In this document: positions 27,501 to 42,500 of the stretch, in pieces
Numbering within the stretch: the stretch's first letter is position 1
Layout of the letters: each line of letters begins with the position of its first letter
The notes under the pieces: generated by a model
What the model was told of the DNA's origin: nothing
The model's input: only the letters and a program-made list of their open reading frames with translations
Database searches by the model: none
Made by a program: the position numbers and the translations under genes
NCBI RefSeq assembly: GCF_032854445.1
Contig: NC_088302.1
Span: forward strand, 16,241,338-16,301,337
DNA from: Liolophura sinensis
Lineage: Eukaryota > Mollusca > Polyplacophora > Chitonida > Chitonidae
Length of the DNA stretch: 60,000 nt
Reading direction: 5' to 3'

Positions 27501-30500
27501 TTCAGCATAAAATACTGTAAAACATGATACTTTCGATGGCTGTTGCAACTGCCCGAGAATCTCCCCAGAGCCCGGAATAGTACATTTAGTTATTTATTTG
27601 ATTGGTGTTTTACATCATACTCAAGAATACTTTACTTATACGACCGCGGCCAGCATTATGGTGAAAGGAAACTGGGCAGAGCAAGAGGGAAACCAAAATG
27701 ACCATCTGCAGGTTGCTGGCAGGCTTTCCCACGTACGGCTGGAGAGGAAGCCAGCATGAGCTGGGCTTGAACTCACAGCGACCACATTCGTGAGAGGCTC
27801 CTGGGTCATTATGCTGCACTAGTGCGCTAACTAACTGAGGTAAAAAGGCCCCCAGAATGGCACAGGTACTTCACGAGAGCTGAAATGGTCAAATGCTACC
27901 TGCCATGATTCAGCTCTCTTTGGTTTCCTGACTTCTTACCTTGTCTCATGGGGGCTGTCAAGGATGCGAGCTGGAAGGTGCCATGCCTGAATCGCTGTCA
28001 AATATAACAGAAAATTCTGTCTGCTGATGATTTGACCACTTGCGTCTGTCCAGCCATCTTCAGTCACCCGCAGGAGAACGGTATTAGGAACATCCAGGTC
28101 AGGGATAGTGTCCACAGTTTTGGTCAGAATCTGTCCGTTATTGTATACCATCTGGACTTGAAGTGGCTGCAAATTACCAGGTGCCAATCCATTGTAAGAC
28201 AGATCAAACTTTATGTTACTTCCATACAGGCCAAGGACGTTGCCCACCATTCCATCGCTATCTATTCTCCAGAACAACGGTTGAGTACCGTCAATATTTG
28301 CCGTCAGGAACAGGTCTATTGGACGTCTTTCTCCTGTCACTTGAATTCCCGACTCAACTCCGGTCGCAGTCACCAAGGTGAACAGGGTTGTAAGGTTACT
28401 ACTCATCTCATCAGCTATGCGCAGCATCACCTACAGGCACAATTAGCAGGTTATCAAAAATCTGCATCATCATCAGTAAATTCGTTTACTTCATCAGTTC
28501 ATTTTTCATTTTCATGCACATGACTGCAGTCAGCTCTCAGAATCATAGGTGGGGAATGTCGGCAGTAAATCTCTGACAAGTACCCACACAAATATCCAGA
28601 CTATAAGATGCAGCCGAGCCAGCCAGAGCTTTAAACTTCATTGGTCAGAGGTTTGAATGGCTAAGGCAAGGGCAACACTTTAGCTCAAAGAACCAGAGTA
28701 TATTTAATTGCTCTTTATTGCTATAGTCAACAACTGTTCCCTGATGACAGCCAGTTTTACATGCAGAGGAAACTGACATGAATGGAGCAAATGGAGTCAG
28801 GGAGGGTGGCCAGGACAATCACCAAGTAAATACACATTTACACCTTTCATGAAGTGCCCTAAAATCCTCATTCATCAGTCTAGTTAACCTATCTCCCAAA
28901 AATCTTTGAGGAAAAAGAAACCGGTCAGTTTTATGTTTCCAACTGACAATGTGTAACTCTTGCACTCTGAGCAAGATATTTCTCCTTTCACTGGATGTTT
29001 TCTTTAAAGGGCCTTTGTGGCCTAGTGCTGGCACAGCACAATGACCCAGCAGGCCCTCACCAATAAGACTGCAGTGAATTCAAGTCCAACTCAAGCTGAT
29101 TTCCTCTCCGGTCTGACAACAACACCTACATGTGTGTTTTTAACTGTGTATAATTTTAATATACAAAACAAAAGTCATGTTGCTTCAACGGCTAAAAAGA
29201 GGTTGTACCTGTCTTAGGTAGCCTTGAGAGCTCTCGCAGGCTGTGGTTACCCCCATACAAACACAGTCCGCGCAACCTTTGGGGTGGAAGGGGGCCAAGT
29301 CGAATGAGCCATCTTTACACTGGTTACAAATCATTCCGTCAACATTGTCCTACAAAGATAAACTTACACGTATTCATCCAATAAACATTACAATAAAACA
29401 CGTACCTACTACACATCCTGTACGTGCAAAATTTTTCCACTTGAACTCCGAATTTACTATCATAAGGGTAAAACAAATAATAAATGCACTTCCCACGTCC
29501 TGAATGTTAATAAGCCTGCTCTGAATTACCTCCCTTGTTACACGACAGTGACCATACTATAACGCAAGATGAGATATTGAGGCATGAAATAAGAAGTGGG
29601 ACCTCACCTATTTAAAGCATGTGGTATGTGCGTGGGTTTACCCGATGTAACAATAATGTATAATTTGCGTGATTATTTCTTGTTTACGTGAAATAAAGCC
29701 ACATATTCACTAGGATTAATGACAATGATATTCAGTGTGATTTATCTTCTCAATACTGAAACTATGCAACTATGTTGTCAATAGTAGTGTGCTAAATCAG
29801 AGGAAATTGTATAGTTTTGTGAGGTGAGGAGTGGGGTCGTGTACTTTACATAAGGCCACAGTAAGCCGTTGGATGACACTGCAGCACTGTCGACATGCTA
29901 TGGTTGGTGTCTGTGATCATCGGATAGGTGTGGGCTAGGCTGTAGCCTTGTGACGCATTTGGTTGGTGTACTGATTTTGGCAGATAGAGAACTATGGAGT
30001 GACTCTGTACTTGAAGTTGTAATGACGATGAGCTTGGGGTATGTTATATTCTAATTTATCACAAGTGAGTGTATTTAGTTGCGGTTGTGGTTGTCAGAAA
30101 TATAGGATAGTGGTTATAAGGGATATTATTCTTGTAATCCGTAATGATAACTAAAATGTGATTTTGCTTTCAGCTTGATATGCATCTTTATCCAATCTGG
30201 TTGACCATTATAATCCACTTTATTTTGATCATATGTAATACTGGCCTAATCGATAATGTTGTGGATTGTGTTGTTTGAGTGTACATGTATTCTGTTGTGT
30301 TAACTAATTGTTTATATATTGCGGGGATTTCCCTTTGTATCCTTCATTTGTGAAACAAAGCTGCATTGCAATCCCATCTTCCTCTCCTTAACTGGGGGCT
30401 TGTGTGCTAGCGCTCTACGACATGTTTTTCAGCTGACGAGTTTGACGAAACTGTCCAAGGTATTTAATTATGGCCAGGATTTTAAACTGCCTCCAAATGA

Positions 30501-33500
30501 AATATAGAAATACAAAACATTTATTATGGGGAGCGGAGTGTTCCCAGCAGGTTAAACGATGACATCATTACCGAATATTTTCAAAAACTGACGAAAAATA
30601 TGCATCAAAAAGAGAAGAAATATAAAAGCTGCCTCAGTATTGAACACTTTTTCCCCATTTTTCAGGCATATTTTTCTTCATGTTCCAAACTCTTTGTTCT
30701 TTCATGTGTTCTTTAAGCACAATATCAAGTATCAACTACAGCAAATGCCCAAAAATTTCACCCCAAAAAGTGCATTTTTACAGTCAAATAAATATTATGA
30801 AATATTACTCTTAATCTGCGCCATTAGAATTACATTTCTCAAGTAGGATATCATTTTTACGGAGATGAAGGTAATGAAATGTTTGATTGTAAAGTGGACT
30901 TTTTGGAACACATTGATAATATGCCATCACTGACATCACAGCAACTTTCTCTCTGGCTCTAAAACAAATATTTATCAGATTTTCTTTGGCATGCATATGC
31001 ACATCGTCAATACAGGGGTACAGTTTGCAATAATTTTATTCAGAACAGAACATAAAGGTGTTAAATATTATCAGTATGGTCCAAAAGCCCAATGTACAAT
31101 TAAAACACTTGACAACATTTAACTTGTAGTGAAAAAAAATCTATAAGAATAAGTGAGATCCCAGGGGAATTCTACAGATTGTACAGAATTGTGTGACTAT
31201 TTCTAGCCTCACTAGAGGTAAAAATTTCACACAAGAATACAAAACATAAATAATAATATAAAATGTACTGCAATTATCATCATGTATTCACTCTCACGAC
31301 TTTCACATAGAAAAAACTCTGCACTTTACTTTTAAGAGTCAAAGTACGTGTAGTTAGTGAACACCATCCTTGACAATTAACGTATAAAAAAAAATCAAAG
31401 CCGTCAAAATGCTTAACTGGACTAACCCTAAGCTACAATTTCAGCCAGTTTACCAATGCTGATACTGTTTATCAAAATAGTGTTTGATCTACAACATTCA
31501 TGAACCTCAGGCCTCCTAAACCTAAAACCAAAGCCCTTGAAAAATCCTTTTAAGTATTCTTGGGATCTGGGGTAGAATCGACAGAATGTCTTCAGAAGGA
31601 AAACTGAAACTAAAACTGTACGGCATTGTGTACAGTCTGTGATCATCTTATATCAAGACAATCTATATTGTATTTATATGTAAATAACTTTTTGTGTGAA
31701 TTCTAGTTTTTGTAACTAACTGGTCTCCCTCAGAAAATAAAGTGTTATTCTTATTATTTTAATAATGAAGTGGGTTTCTAACCCTCACTTAATCCAGGAA
31801 AAGCACTAGTTCACCCACCTTACATGGGCACTGGCCAGATGTCTTGTTGCACACAGAGTTCATACTGCCGTCTAGGTTACAGCCACAACTGGCACAGCCG
31901 CTTGCAGACAAGCTCTTAAATGTGTCTTCACACTGGTCACACTTTTCCCCGATCACCCCCGGGTCACAGTCACACACACCAGTGGTAGCATTACACTGTA
32001 GGTTAGCAGAGCCTTCATCACAGTTACAGGGCTGGAGAAGAAAAGACCACATGACACACAAAACACCATTATTTTTACCATTATTTTCCCTGTGCAACAT
32101 TTTTTCACTTTATATAAGATGGCAGTTAGTTTCATGAGTGGAGGAATGGAAATGCCAAAGGGAAACCGAAATGCCTAAGGGAAACCGAAATGCCTAAAGG
32201 AAACCTACGGCTTTAGCAAATTACTGACAGACTTTAATACCCACTAATGATATATATAATATGCACAACATACGGGTAGAGTGAGTGAGTCAGTGCTTGG
32301 GGTTTAATGTCGTACTTAACAATTTTTCAGTCATATGACGACGAAGGAATCCTTACAGTGCATGTAATGTGCCTCCTTGTTGCAGGACGGATTTCCACCA
32401 CTCTTATCTAGTGCTGCTTTATTAAAATGCCTTACCGAAGGCAAGTAAGGCGCCCCGCACGAGCCATTATACTGATACGGGTCAACCAGTGGTTGCACTA
32501 TCCCCTTCATGCTAAACGCCAAGCGAGGAAGTAACAACTTCTTCTTTTAAGGTCTTAGGTGTGACTTGACCCAGGATTGATCCTGAATCTACTGCTCCTG
32601 AACATACTGGTATAAGAAAAGTGGCTCACAGCAAACAAAGACTGTACAAACGGTCGCATAAGTGTCGCTGTCACAAAGGGCCCACAAACACTGAATGCAC
32701 ATAAATTCACAAATTCCCAGCCAAGACAGGGGTTGAAACCACATCTCATGATTACTCACCACAACTCTAGATTACTCTTTTCTTGCTGCTTATAAAAGAC
32801 ATTGAACCAATGAACTTAAAGTATTTTTTTTTGACGTAGGATATATCATCAAGGCATAAAAAAAGTTGTAACTAATCATATACATTAATACTATGGTCTG
32901 AAAGCCCAATAGATAGTCAAAACTATAAGCTCTGAGAGGATGACATTCAGGTAAAATGCCAAAAGTGGTTTTTCACAGAGGTGTACGGCAACTTTTCGTC
33001 ATTCAAAACCTGCACACATCAGCATGCAAATGATGAATTTCCTTAAATACAGAGAAACAAAAACCAATCAAAGAAACAAACACTTGGCAAGCTGGCCCTA
33101 CTTCCACAAGGAATACCTGATACAGAAAACCAAACATCCATATATGTATGTTTGATATGTTGAGAATACATATTTACCAAACAGCCATCTGCCTCTGTCC
33201 AACTGTAGTGGTTAGGCTCACATTGATCACACTGGAGTCCCATGGTGTTGGGGGAACAGTAACATTGCCCTCCTATACTGTCACAAAGCTTGTTGGCCCC
33301 AGCGCAATTGCAAGCTGCAGAATAATCGATCGAAGATGAAACAATGGTAGTATTCAGCTTCAGAGCATATAACAACATACATGTAAACAACAAAACAACT
33401 ACATGTATCTAACCTTCTTGGCTTTCAAACAAGTCTGACTAATAATAGTGCCTATATCTCATGGCTAATTTTATTCTCATATAAACTGAACAATAACAGA

Positions 33501-36500
33501 CACTTTACATTTGGAGAAATAAATTATACTGAAAATGGGTTGTACAATGTAGTTGGGCGAATACATCAATGACCAGGTCTAACCTGACACATCCCACCAT
33601 TGCAATTGTGGTGAAGAACATGGGGTGTATGCAGCATGCTCTTGTGAAAATTCCCCCAGCCCCGTGCAAATGTGCTAGGTTATGAGACCACAAATTCATG
33701 AGGTTGGGATAGTACACGCCATGAAACAATCCTTGAGAGATAGATCATTCTCATGCCATGCCTTACAAATACTGAACGTGAACGTGAAGTTAGCAAGCTC
33801 CAGGCTGCCTCATCTACTGTGGTTGCTGAGCATGCCACGGGGTGAAGCAGACGGACAAGTGCATCAAATGGATATAACGTCTGATCGGTAAGGGTGGGTG
33901 GGGGGGGGGGGGAACGTGTTTCAAAAACATGCTCAGGTCATTCAAATTCAATTACATCATTTGGTCATTGTTTTAGGACAGAAACTTCAACCGCTAACAC
34001 ACAACCCTGGGCAAAATTCCACCTGCGCTGCAACCGAGACAATGGAAAAGAGTTGCGTTTAACAATGAATCACTGTTTTACTGTTTTACACTTTGATTTA
34101 CATGCTTCTGCATCCAATCTCAATATTTTTTAATGATTTTCCTGTTTTTCAAGGCATTCCAATAACTGGAATAAAAATATGTGGGCAGAATCCATCTTTC
34201 ACGTAAATGAAATGATTTTTCAGTTTTATTTTTCTACCTCCTATTGAAAAAAACGTTCATTTTGCCCATAAAACAAGAAGCGAAACTGATGTGGCCTAAA
34301 CAACTGAAATTCTTTTATTCTTTATACTAAGGCAGTGTCAGCCAGTGTAGGCACTGCCCTACTCTTCCATGTACAAGTTTGTCACTTTATAGAACAAATA
34401 AGATTGACACTAATCTTATATACAATTTACTTGAATGTTAGACCTGGGATTAAGACAGACATCTTTCTTAATCCCAGGTTACATATTTTTTTTTTGATTA
34501 GAGTTTTTTGTCATACTTTTTTTAAATTACTGGTGGAGACCACAGAAGCTTGCTGAAAACAATCATAGTTGATCTCTTCATTACTTCATGACAGACCTCC
34601 TAATGGGAAGCCTCAGACATGCCAACAAGAGCTGGATTTGAACATGGAACCAACTCGTCCTCTGGGGAAAGCCATTAGACTGCTTGAGGAGTAAAATCCC
34701 ACTTACTAGTACATGCATAAAGCGCATGCAGAAGAAATGTTTTTCTATGATTAAAAACGTTTCAGAATAAGAGAGACATCCCATGAGGTAAAATGGTGAC
34801 CATGCAAAAATTAATGGTTCAAAAAATGCCACTGTTGAAAACGTTTGTTGAAATTTTGAAAAAAGTTTCAAACAGCTGAAATTTTAAAAAAAAAAGCTAC
34901 TTTGATGAAATTATGGAAAGTTACAATCTATTGAAATGTTGAAAAGTTTTTTGACAGAGGTTTCACCCCCCTTACGTTGACATCCAGTGAAGGTCTTGGA
35001 ATGGTGGTCAGGGCGGCATTTGTCACAGGTCCTGCCATCCACTCCTGGCCGACAGGAACACTGACCTCCAGCCTTCTCACAGCTGGAGCTGTTACTGCCC
35101 ACAAGATCGCATCCACAAGGGAGGGCACTAGGAAAGCTGCCCATCACCACAGAGAAAATCTTCTCCTGACAAGCTATGGAGCTGAAAAAAAAAAAAAAAT
35201 TGAGAAATTAAAGCTGTTACCCAACAGCATTGCCGGGTTTCATGCTACTAGAATTTTACAGCTTCTGGTAGCCTGATGTGTACATAAATCATCATAATGG
35301 GGGGGGGGGGGGGGGGGGAGAAACAAATGGAAAGACATGTATTGGATTTGAAGCCTAGGCATCATTTACAATTGGCCAAGTACAAAGAATACATTGTTGC
35401 AAAGTTAGTGTCCCCAGCAAAAGACTACATTGTTGCAGAGCTAATTTGAGCCCTAGACTGCCAGGAATCATTTACAACTGCATTCAATGGTTTCATGCAG
35501 TATAGCACAAAGCTTCCGTGTTATTTACATAGGACAGTATTGTCAAATTTTTGCTTTTTTTTTTTTATCATAACATGAAAACAACACAGAGTACAAAAAT
35601 AATTCATGCATTCTGTTCAACGATTTTAAGCAGTTTTAAAAACTGACCTACTTTTCAGCCAAGTTCATTGGTCAGTTTTGGCCTTATTTGCATACCAAAC
35701 TAAAAGTTTTTTACAATATGAATAGGGCGATCCACCTAAAAACTGTAAAGGAAAAGTTTTTCGATAGATTTAGCCATTTTGGAGAGGATTGTTTTTAGCT
35801 TTTCAAATAAATTTAAATTGGCCGCTAAATCACACGACTGGTAAAACAGCCCAAAACGTCAAAAGTTGCTTCATACCTTCCTTATTAAGACTCCAAAGTT
35901 TGCTTTTTTTCTACCTTTACCAGTTTTCAAGATACTGCAATTTTATGACTTGACTAAGAATAAAATAATAACAATTCAACAATTTCAGGAGGTATCCCGC
36001 TAGGATACGAGCTGGACCCATAATTATTACAGACCAGCGTTTTTGTCTATGTTACTTTTTATGCCTCTCCGTAACACTCCCCAATTCCATTCCATGCATA
36101 TAAATTGAGCATATCATACAAGTTATTCTGCATACATCTACTTCACAAAGACACAGTTGCCGAAAATTTCTTAACAATCACATATACATGTCCTTGGTAA
36201 AAGTTAATGAATTTTCTGATGTGGAGCAAAAACAAGAAATGTATGTTTCTTCTATATATACTTGCACTTGTACATGTATCTATTGTGTCTTTCGATTCTT
36301 TTGTCCAAAGCTTTTAACACCGCAAAGCAAATCATGGAAACTTTTAATTTTGACACCTATCTGGCTGGGTAGGCAGCTGTGGAATACAAGATAGTGTATT
36401 GCAATCTTCTTGGGTTTTAATTACATTCTACTTGTAGTGTAATTACATGTACAAGTGCATATTTCATGATAGTTCACATTTCTGAATCTTCACATTCCAG

Positions 36501-39500
36501 TTTTCTGTGCTCATATACCGGACCAGCACTAAAATTTCTTGATATCTTCATACACCGATGAAATATTTATTTATGTAATTGATTGGTACTTTAGGTGGTA
36601 CTCAAGAATATTTCACTTATACGATGGCGGCCAACATTATGGTGGGAGGAATAGCTCGGTGGAAAACCACAACCAGCCAATAAAAAAAGCATATTTATTA
36701 TCTATACATCTGTTAAAATCAGGATTTATTTTACCGTTAAAAGCGATATTTCACATATCGGTTCCGCTTTTTTAAAATTTCCTTCTGGTATTCAACTTCC
36801 AGACCTCATGGTCTTAAAAAACAAAACATGTTGTTTAATAACTTTTTGTTCTGAGCTCAGCAGGATGATATCGAAATACAAATATAGCAAACTTTTGAAA
36901 CTTCTACATCAAGCAAAAGATAAGATGTCATGCAACCATGGTATCAATGATGTCATTTATTTATCTATTTATTTGATTGGTGTTTTATGCCGTACTCAAG
37001 AATATTTCACTAATACGACAGTGGCCAGCATTATGGTGGAAGGAAACCCAGGACCATCCACAGGTTGCTGTCAGACCTTCCCACTTGTGGGTGCGGATGT
37101 ATGACATCATGCTGGCAAGTCTGCATGGTCCCAAAGCTAAATGACATTGCTTAAATTGTAAAGATATACAAAATCATGAAGTTATCAAAATGTAAACCAT
37201 CCAATTCTCACGTGAATGTTCATGGTATTTAACCTTTACTGTGGAATATCCTTCATACATACATGTGCAAACTTAGAAACAACATACATGTAAGGTCTAT
37301 CAAAAAGGAACATAAAAAGTCATTTAACACAATTTTGATCCAGGTCAAAACTTACTCCACACCATTCTCCAGCACCCTGCAATCTGTCTTGAAAGTTGCC
37401 CCATCAGGGCCAAGAACTGTTGCTGTCAAAAACTCCTGAGGTATGGCCACCAAACGATCCTAAAATCAATGGTTAAAATAAGTTGACATGGGCACCAAAG
37501 AAACACTTCACATTTTTTTGGTCACATTTTGTCACAGCACTTTTATTAGATTGCCACATTTGTAACAGCATATATAAGATCCAGTACCACCATTTAGTGA
37601 CTTTATCATACTGAAGATTTGCCACATTTTGTAACAGCATATACAAGATCCAGTACCACCATTTAGTGACTTTATCATACTGAAGATCTGCCACATTTTG
37701 TAACAGCATATACAAGTTCCAGTACCACTATTTAGTGACTTATCATACTGAAGCAGTAGGTTTAATTGTTGCTGTATATGTACACGTTTTTCATGAATTT
37801 TCTAGAAGAGGGCTGGTTAAATTTTTTAAGCCCAATTTGCTTTTTGTCCCATTTTGGCACAGCTTGGGTGAAATTGTCAAAATATATCTCAGGATTTTTT
37901 TCAGGTTACATTCCGTCCCTTTGTGAAAGTCACTGTAAACATATCATTAAAAACACTAAAAAAAAAGAATAAACTTCAGGTTAAAAAAACAGTATGTCTG
38001 AATGTCTATTCAGCCATCTTCCTCAGGGTCATGGGCTCTGCCTAGTTTCCTCCTATGGTGTGCATCGGCACTGTGAAAAATGCTCAGTTCAGAGAAGTTT
38101 CTGTCCAATCACCCTGGTCTTACTTGATACCAAAGTATGGTGACTAACGAAAACCATCATAAACTACACATTGTTGGAGGGCTTCGTGTGTGGAAACACA
38201 CATGAAGGAACTTTTTGGAGCTAACCATGAACAGCGTGTGCGCTAGTCTTAACTGCACCAGTATATATAAAATGTTGATATAAAATACTTACCAGGAGAA
38301 GGGGGCCAGAGACAATGATGGTGACATCGTATCGAGCTGCAGGTGTCATGCCAAAGAGCTTGTCCCCACCCACCTGAACGTAACACCACTGAATACATGG
38401 CGTGAAGGTGACGGGGGACGAATCCAAAGGCTCTACAAATTACATAGCTAAATATATCTATACATTATCAATAATATTACCTCACATGAGTTTTTCAGAC
38501 AAGTACTAGAGTATATTAGTCAAGAACTGTTTAATAACCATGTATGAACACGATAGACAAACAGACAAATAAGTAGACAAACAGACAAGTAGACAAACGG
38601 ACAAGTAGACAAACAGACAAGTAGACAATCAGATGAGTACACAAACAGACAAGTAGACAATCAGACAAGTAGACAATCAGACTGACACATAGGTAGACAG
38701 TTACATCTTTATCATGTTGATACCGTGGAACACATTTTTTGTGTAACGAGATGTACCAAAATGTGCAGAATTTTCCATAACACAACCAAATTGTATATGG
38801 CTTCAATGTTTTTATATCATATACCTGGCTTAAACAAATAAGCCTGTCTTCATACGATGTAGTGTGATCAATAGTATGTTAAGTTTCTTTACAGTTTCGG
38901 AGGGTTTAATAGGGCAAGCAAGGATTGTCTTTTGGAAGCACAGAAAGAGAGAGAGAGACACATCGCTGTTTTCTCGCAGGAATGGCTGCCTGGTACACTG
39001 CAGTTCAAAGGGAGGGCACAGGCTGTTTTGGTTTCTCACTTCTTCGGTCCAATGTGGATGGACAGCGGCATTACTACTGACCTTCTAAGGTCCCTTTTCA
39101 GTTCGAGAGGATGCATGTCTAGACTGCATGTGGCCAGATTTCTGATATCTGAACCCTTCCTTTTAAACACATACAGAAGTATATTTCAATCAACCATCCA
39201 ATCACTTGACTGAAATGCTCACCTGAGTTTCTGGCCAGAGTAACAGTTCCCGTTAGGGCTGCGGTGGACTTGTATCTGAAAACCAGGCTGAATTGTTGAC
39301 TGCTGGGAATGTTGGATGGGATGTCCAGGGTTATTGTCTCTGTGCCCTGTCAAAATAATGCAAACACAGAGAAATTGGATGAGCTGACACTAAAAAAATC
39401 CAAAAAAGAAACAAAAATAAAACTGAAACTCCACCTGTTTATTTTCTCAGATCTTCCTGTTTTCCAAGGTGTTCAATTCGAGTAAATATATTTTTAACAG

Positions 39501-42500
39501 AAGGTATTGCTTAAAGTCCATATCAGACACAAATTACATCATTTTTTATCTTGTTTTTAATCTTTATATCTATCTTAGACACTGAAAAAAAGATTGATTT
39601 TGCGCATGAAACAAAAATTTAAACTGGTGTGGCCTATTCATGAAACAAGCAACGGAAGCTCATTCATTGGTGACACCGGGTCACATGTGGTTGTTTATCT
39701 AAGCATCTAAAGTCACGTGCCACTTTTCCGTTCCTCTTACAGGAGATTGTGCTACAGAGAGGTGGAATCATGTGAGAACACCATTCTCATATATACATCT
39801 ACTCACATCTGTCTTCAAGATGGCATATCCAAATCCAATGTATCCTGGATTAGCAACATCGTCATGTCCCCAGGTACCTTGCGGTGTTTCAACCTCAGAG
39901 AAGATATAATGTAGTTCTGGGTAGTAGAAACCATCCTCCACGCTATAACGAACAAAACATAAATCAAATAATGAATATTTTAATACATGTTGAATCCCGA
40001 CAATTAGAACGCAGAAATTCTTTAGGTATCTGTTACTGTAACCCAGGAACCACCAAAAAATTCAACCATCCATTCACAGGAGGATTTTTTCAGTACCCAT
40101 CCATTTAACAAGGGCAATTTTCCGGACATCTCCACTTCTCATCTCATGACTTACCTGTCACACTGACGGCCTGTTATGTGAGATTTACAGGTAAACTGAC
40201 CAGAGTCTTTACTGCACCTCCATTTCTCACCTGATGACTTACCTGTTACACTGACAACCTGTGATGTAAGATTTACAGGTACACTGACCAGAGTTTATTC
40301 CACCTCCATTTCTCACCTGATGACTTACCTGTCACACTGACGACCTGTGATGTGAGATTTACAGGTACACTGACCAGAGTCTTTATGACAGCCTCCATCG
40401 ATCACTCCACCTGGATCACAACTACAAGTGTCACAACCTGTAACCCAAACGTAGAAAGTTTCAAAGTCAGTGTTCCTAAAAATGCGTTATGTAATTCATA
40501 CCAGTGACATATAACAGTACAGTTTTATACATGTAACCCCTGAAGTACGGCCTGTCGTTACCTCAGACAGGGTTTTATTCTAACTGTTCATTTAAATCCT
40601 TAGATACATGTAGTCACAAAATGCAGTGATGTTGTTAGTAATTTTAAAAGACGTCTGGTCCAGAATTAACAAGAATGCTGTGTTGTCATCACATACCAGT
40701 ATTACAAATAACACAAAAACATTACATAGGGGATAGGCCTCACAGAGTTTTAGTCCACCACTCGAATCCTAGTATATGCAGGCATTTATTACCACAAAAC
40801 CAAGAGCAACGACAACAGTGTATGGTGTTCTTTTTGTGTGACTGCAAAGTACTTGCATCAACTCAAAACTCGATGTAGAGATTCCAAAGTTAATGTTGAC
40901 ATTGTGCCTTGGCTTTTTACATGTCTAAGATCCATTTAACATGTTTAAAACTCAACATTCCCTTTCAAAACTAGACAGTGAGTTTTAAATGGAACTGCAA
41001 AAAATTGACGTGGAACTCACGTTTCCTTAAAGATGTTGTATTTATAGCTAAACCTTGACAGAATCAAAACTCAACTTTTCATTTCAAATATGGTGTTTCA
41101 CAGATGTTTTTATTTATTTATTAATTTGATTTTTGCTTTATGGCACACATAAGAATTTTTCCCCCATACAACGGTGACGATGGCTGAAGCCGACTCACCG
41201 TTTACGTTACCAGAGGTCAGGTTGTAGAATCCGTCCTGGCAGATGTTGCACTGTCTACCTGTGACGTACTGTTTACATGGACATTGCCCTGTAGAGTTGG
41301 AGTTGCACACCGCAGTGTTACCCACAGTCCCTGACGTCTCACACAGACAGTCTGAGTAATAACAACAAGGTAACAATATACTAAATTGTATCATAAATGA
41401 AGTCTAGAACAATTTATTCATTTATTTATTAGATGTTGGCCTGGCAAGTTGCTGACAAACTTTTTCAAGTAAGACATGAAGATATGCAGATCATAAAATA
41501 CAAGTTGTCTACAACAAACTTTAAATTGCACATATGGGTCACACAAGCGTCAAGAATTGAAGGCATGGCGAATTCTGACATACAGATCCAGTTGAATAGA
41601 CCAATCACTGAATCAACTGGCAGATAAATACCTTCACACCCTATGATCAAAAGCTTGTTTATATTTACTTATTTATTTCATTGAAGCTTTACACTGTACT
41701 CAACAATACTTCACTTATACAACAGCGACCGGCATTATGGCGGATATAAATTGAGGAGAGCTCAGGGGAAACCCATGACCACATTTGAAGGTTGCTGGCA
41801 CACATTCCCACCAGAAAGGAAGCCAGCAACCGCATTGGTGAGAAGCTCTTGGGTCATGATGCAGCACTAAGCTCATTTATAAGGCCTCAAAACGTATATT
41901 TTTTGTATACACACTGCACATGATAATGTAATAAATCACATATACTCTTTATTCGATGCACACTGTATGACCACATATATTTCTGTCCAGTAAGTTTCTC
42001 ACCTTTACACCCCCAGGGGTCATCTTTCCTAAGGTCATAGAACCCAGGTCTGCACTCATCACATCGCCGTCCCTGCACATTACCCTTACAGTAACAATCT
42101 CCTGGGGCCTGGAACGTAGAACATTATCATTACAGTAACAGTCTTGTGGACCCTGGGATACAGGACATTATCACAACAAAATAATTGTCTAACATAGACT
42201 GGAACAGAGAACATTACCTTTACAGTAACTATCTCCTGAAGCCTGGAATACAGAACATTATACTTGGCTCATTGAAATACAAAAGAGGCTTCATGATAAT
42301 GGGCACATTACAGTTTCTTTCCGCTAAATTTTATTTATTTGATTGGTGTTTTACGCCATATTCAAGAATATTTCACTTATACGATGGGGACCAGAATTAT
42401 AGTGGGTGGAAAAAGGGGAGGGCCGGGGGAAACCCACAACCATCTGCAGGTTGCTGACAGAACACACAGTCATAGAGGAAGCCAGCATGAGCTCGACTTG

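Larger units (their letters stand above)
35182..37355. other. Laminin intron 15
   Basis: It contains the poly-G run, two family A SINE pieces and otherwise AT-rich sequence. Segments near 35640-35710 and 34150-34300 resemble 39515-39680 ('GTGTGGCCTA', 'AAACAAGAAGC'), an old dispersed repeat. Confidence 0.5.

Noticed and set aside
37473-37715. Open frame with repeated '[18 protein letters not shown]' peptide
   Set aside because: It is a translation of the 70-bp tandem repeat in intron 14.
38531-38806. Leucine/valine/cysteine-rich open frame resembling a membrane protein
   Set aside because: It is an artefact of the GTAGACAAACAGACAA tandem repeat read on the other strand.
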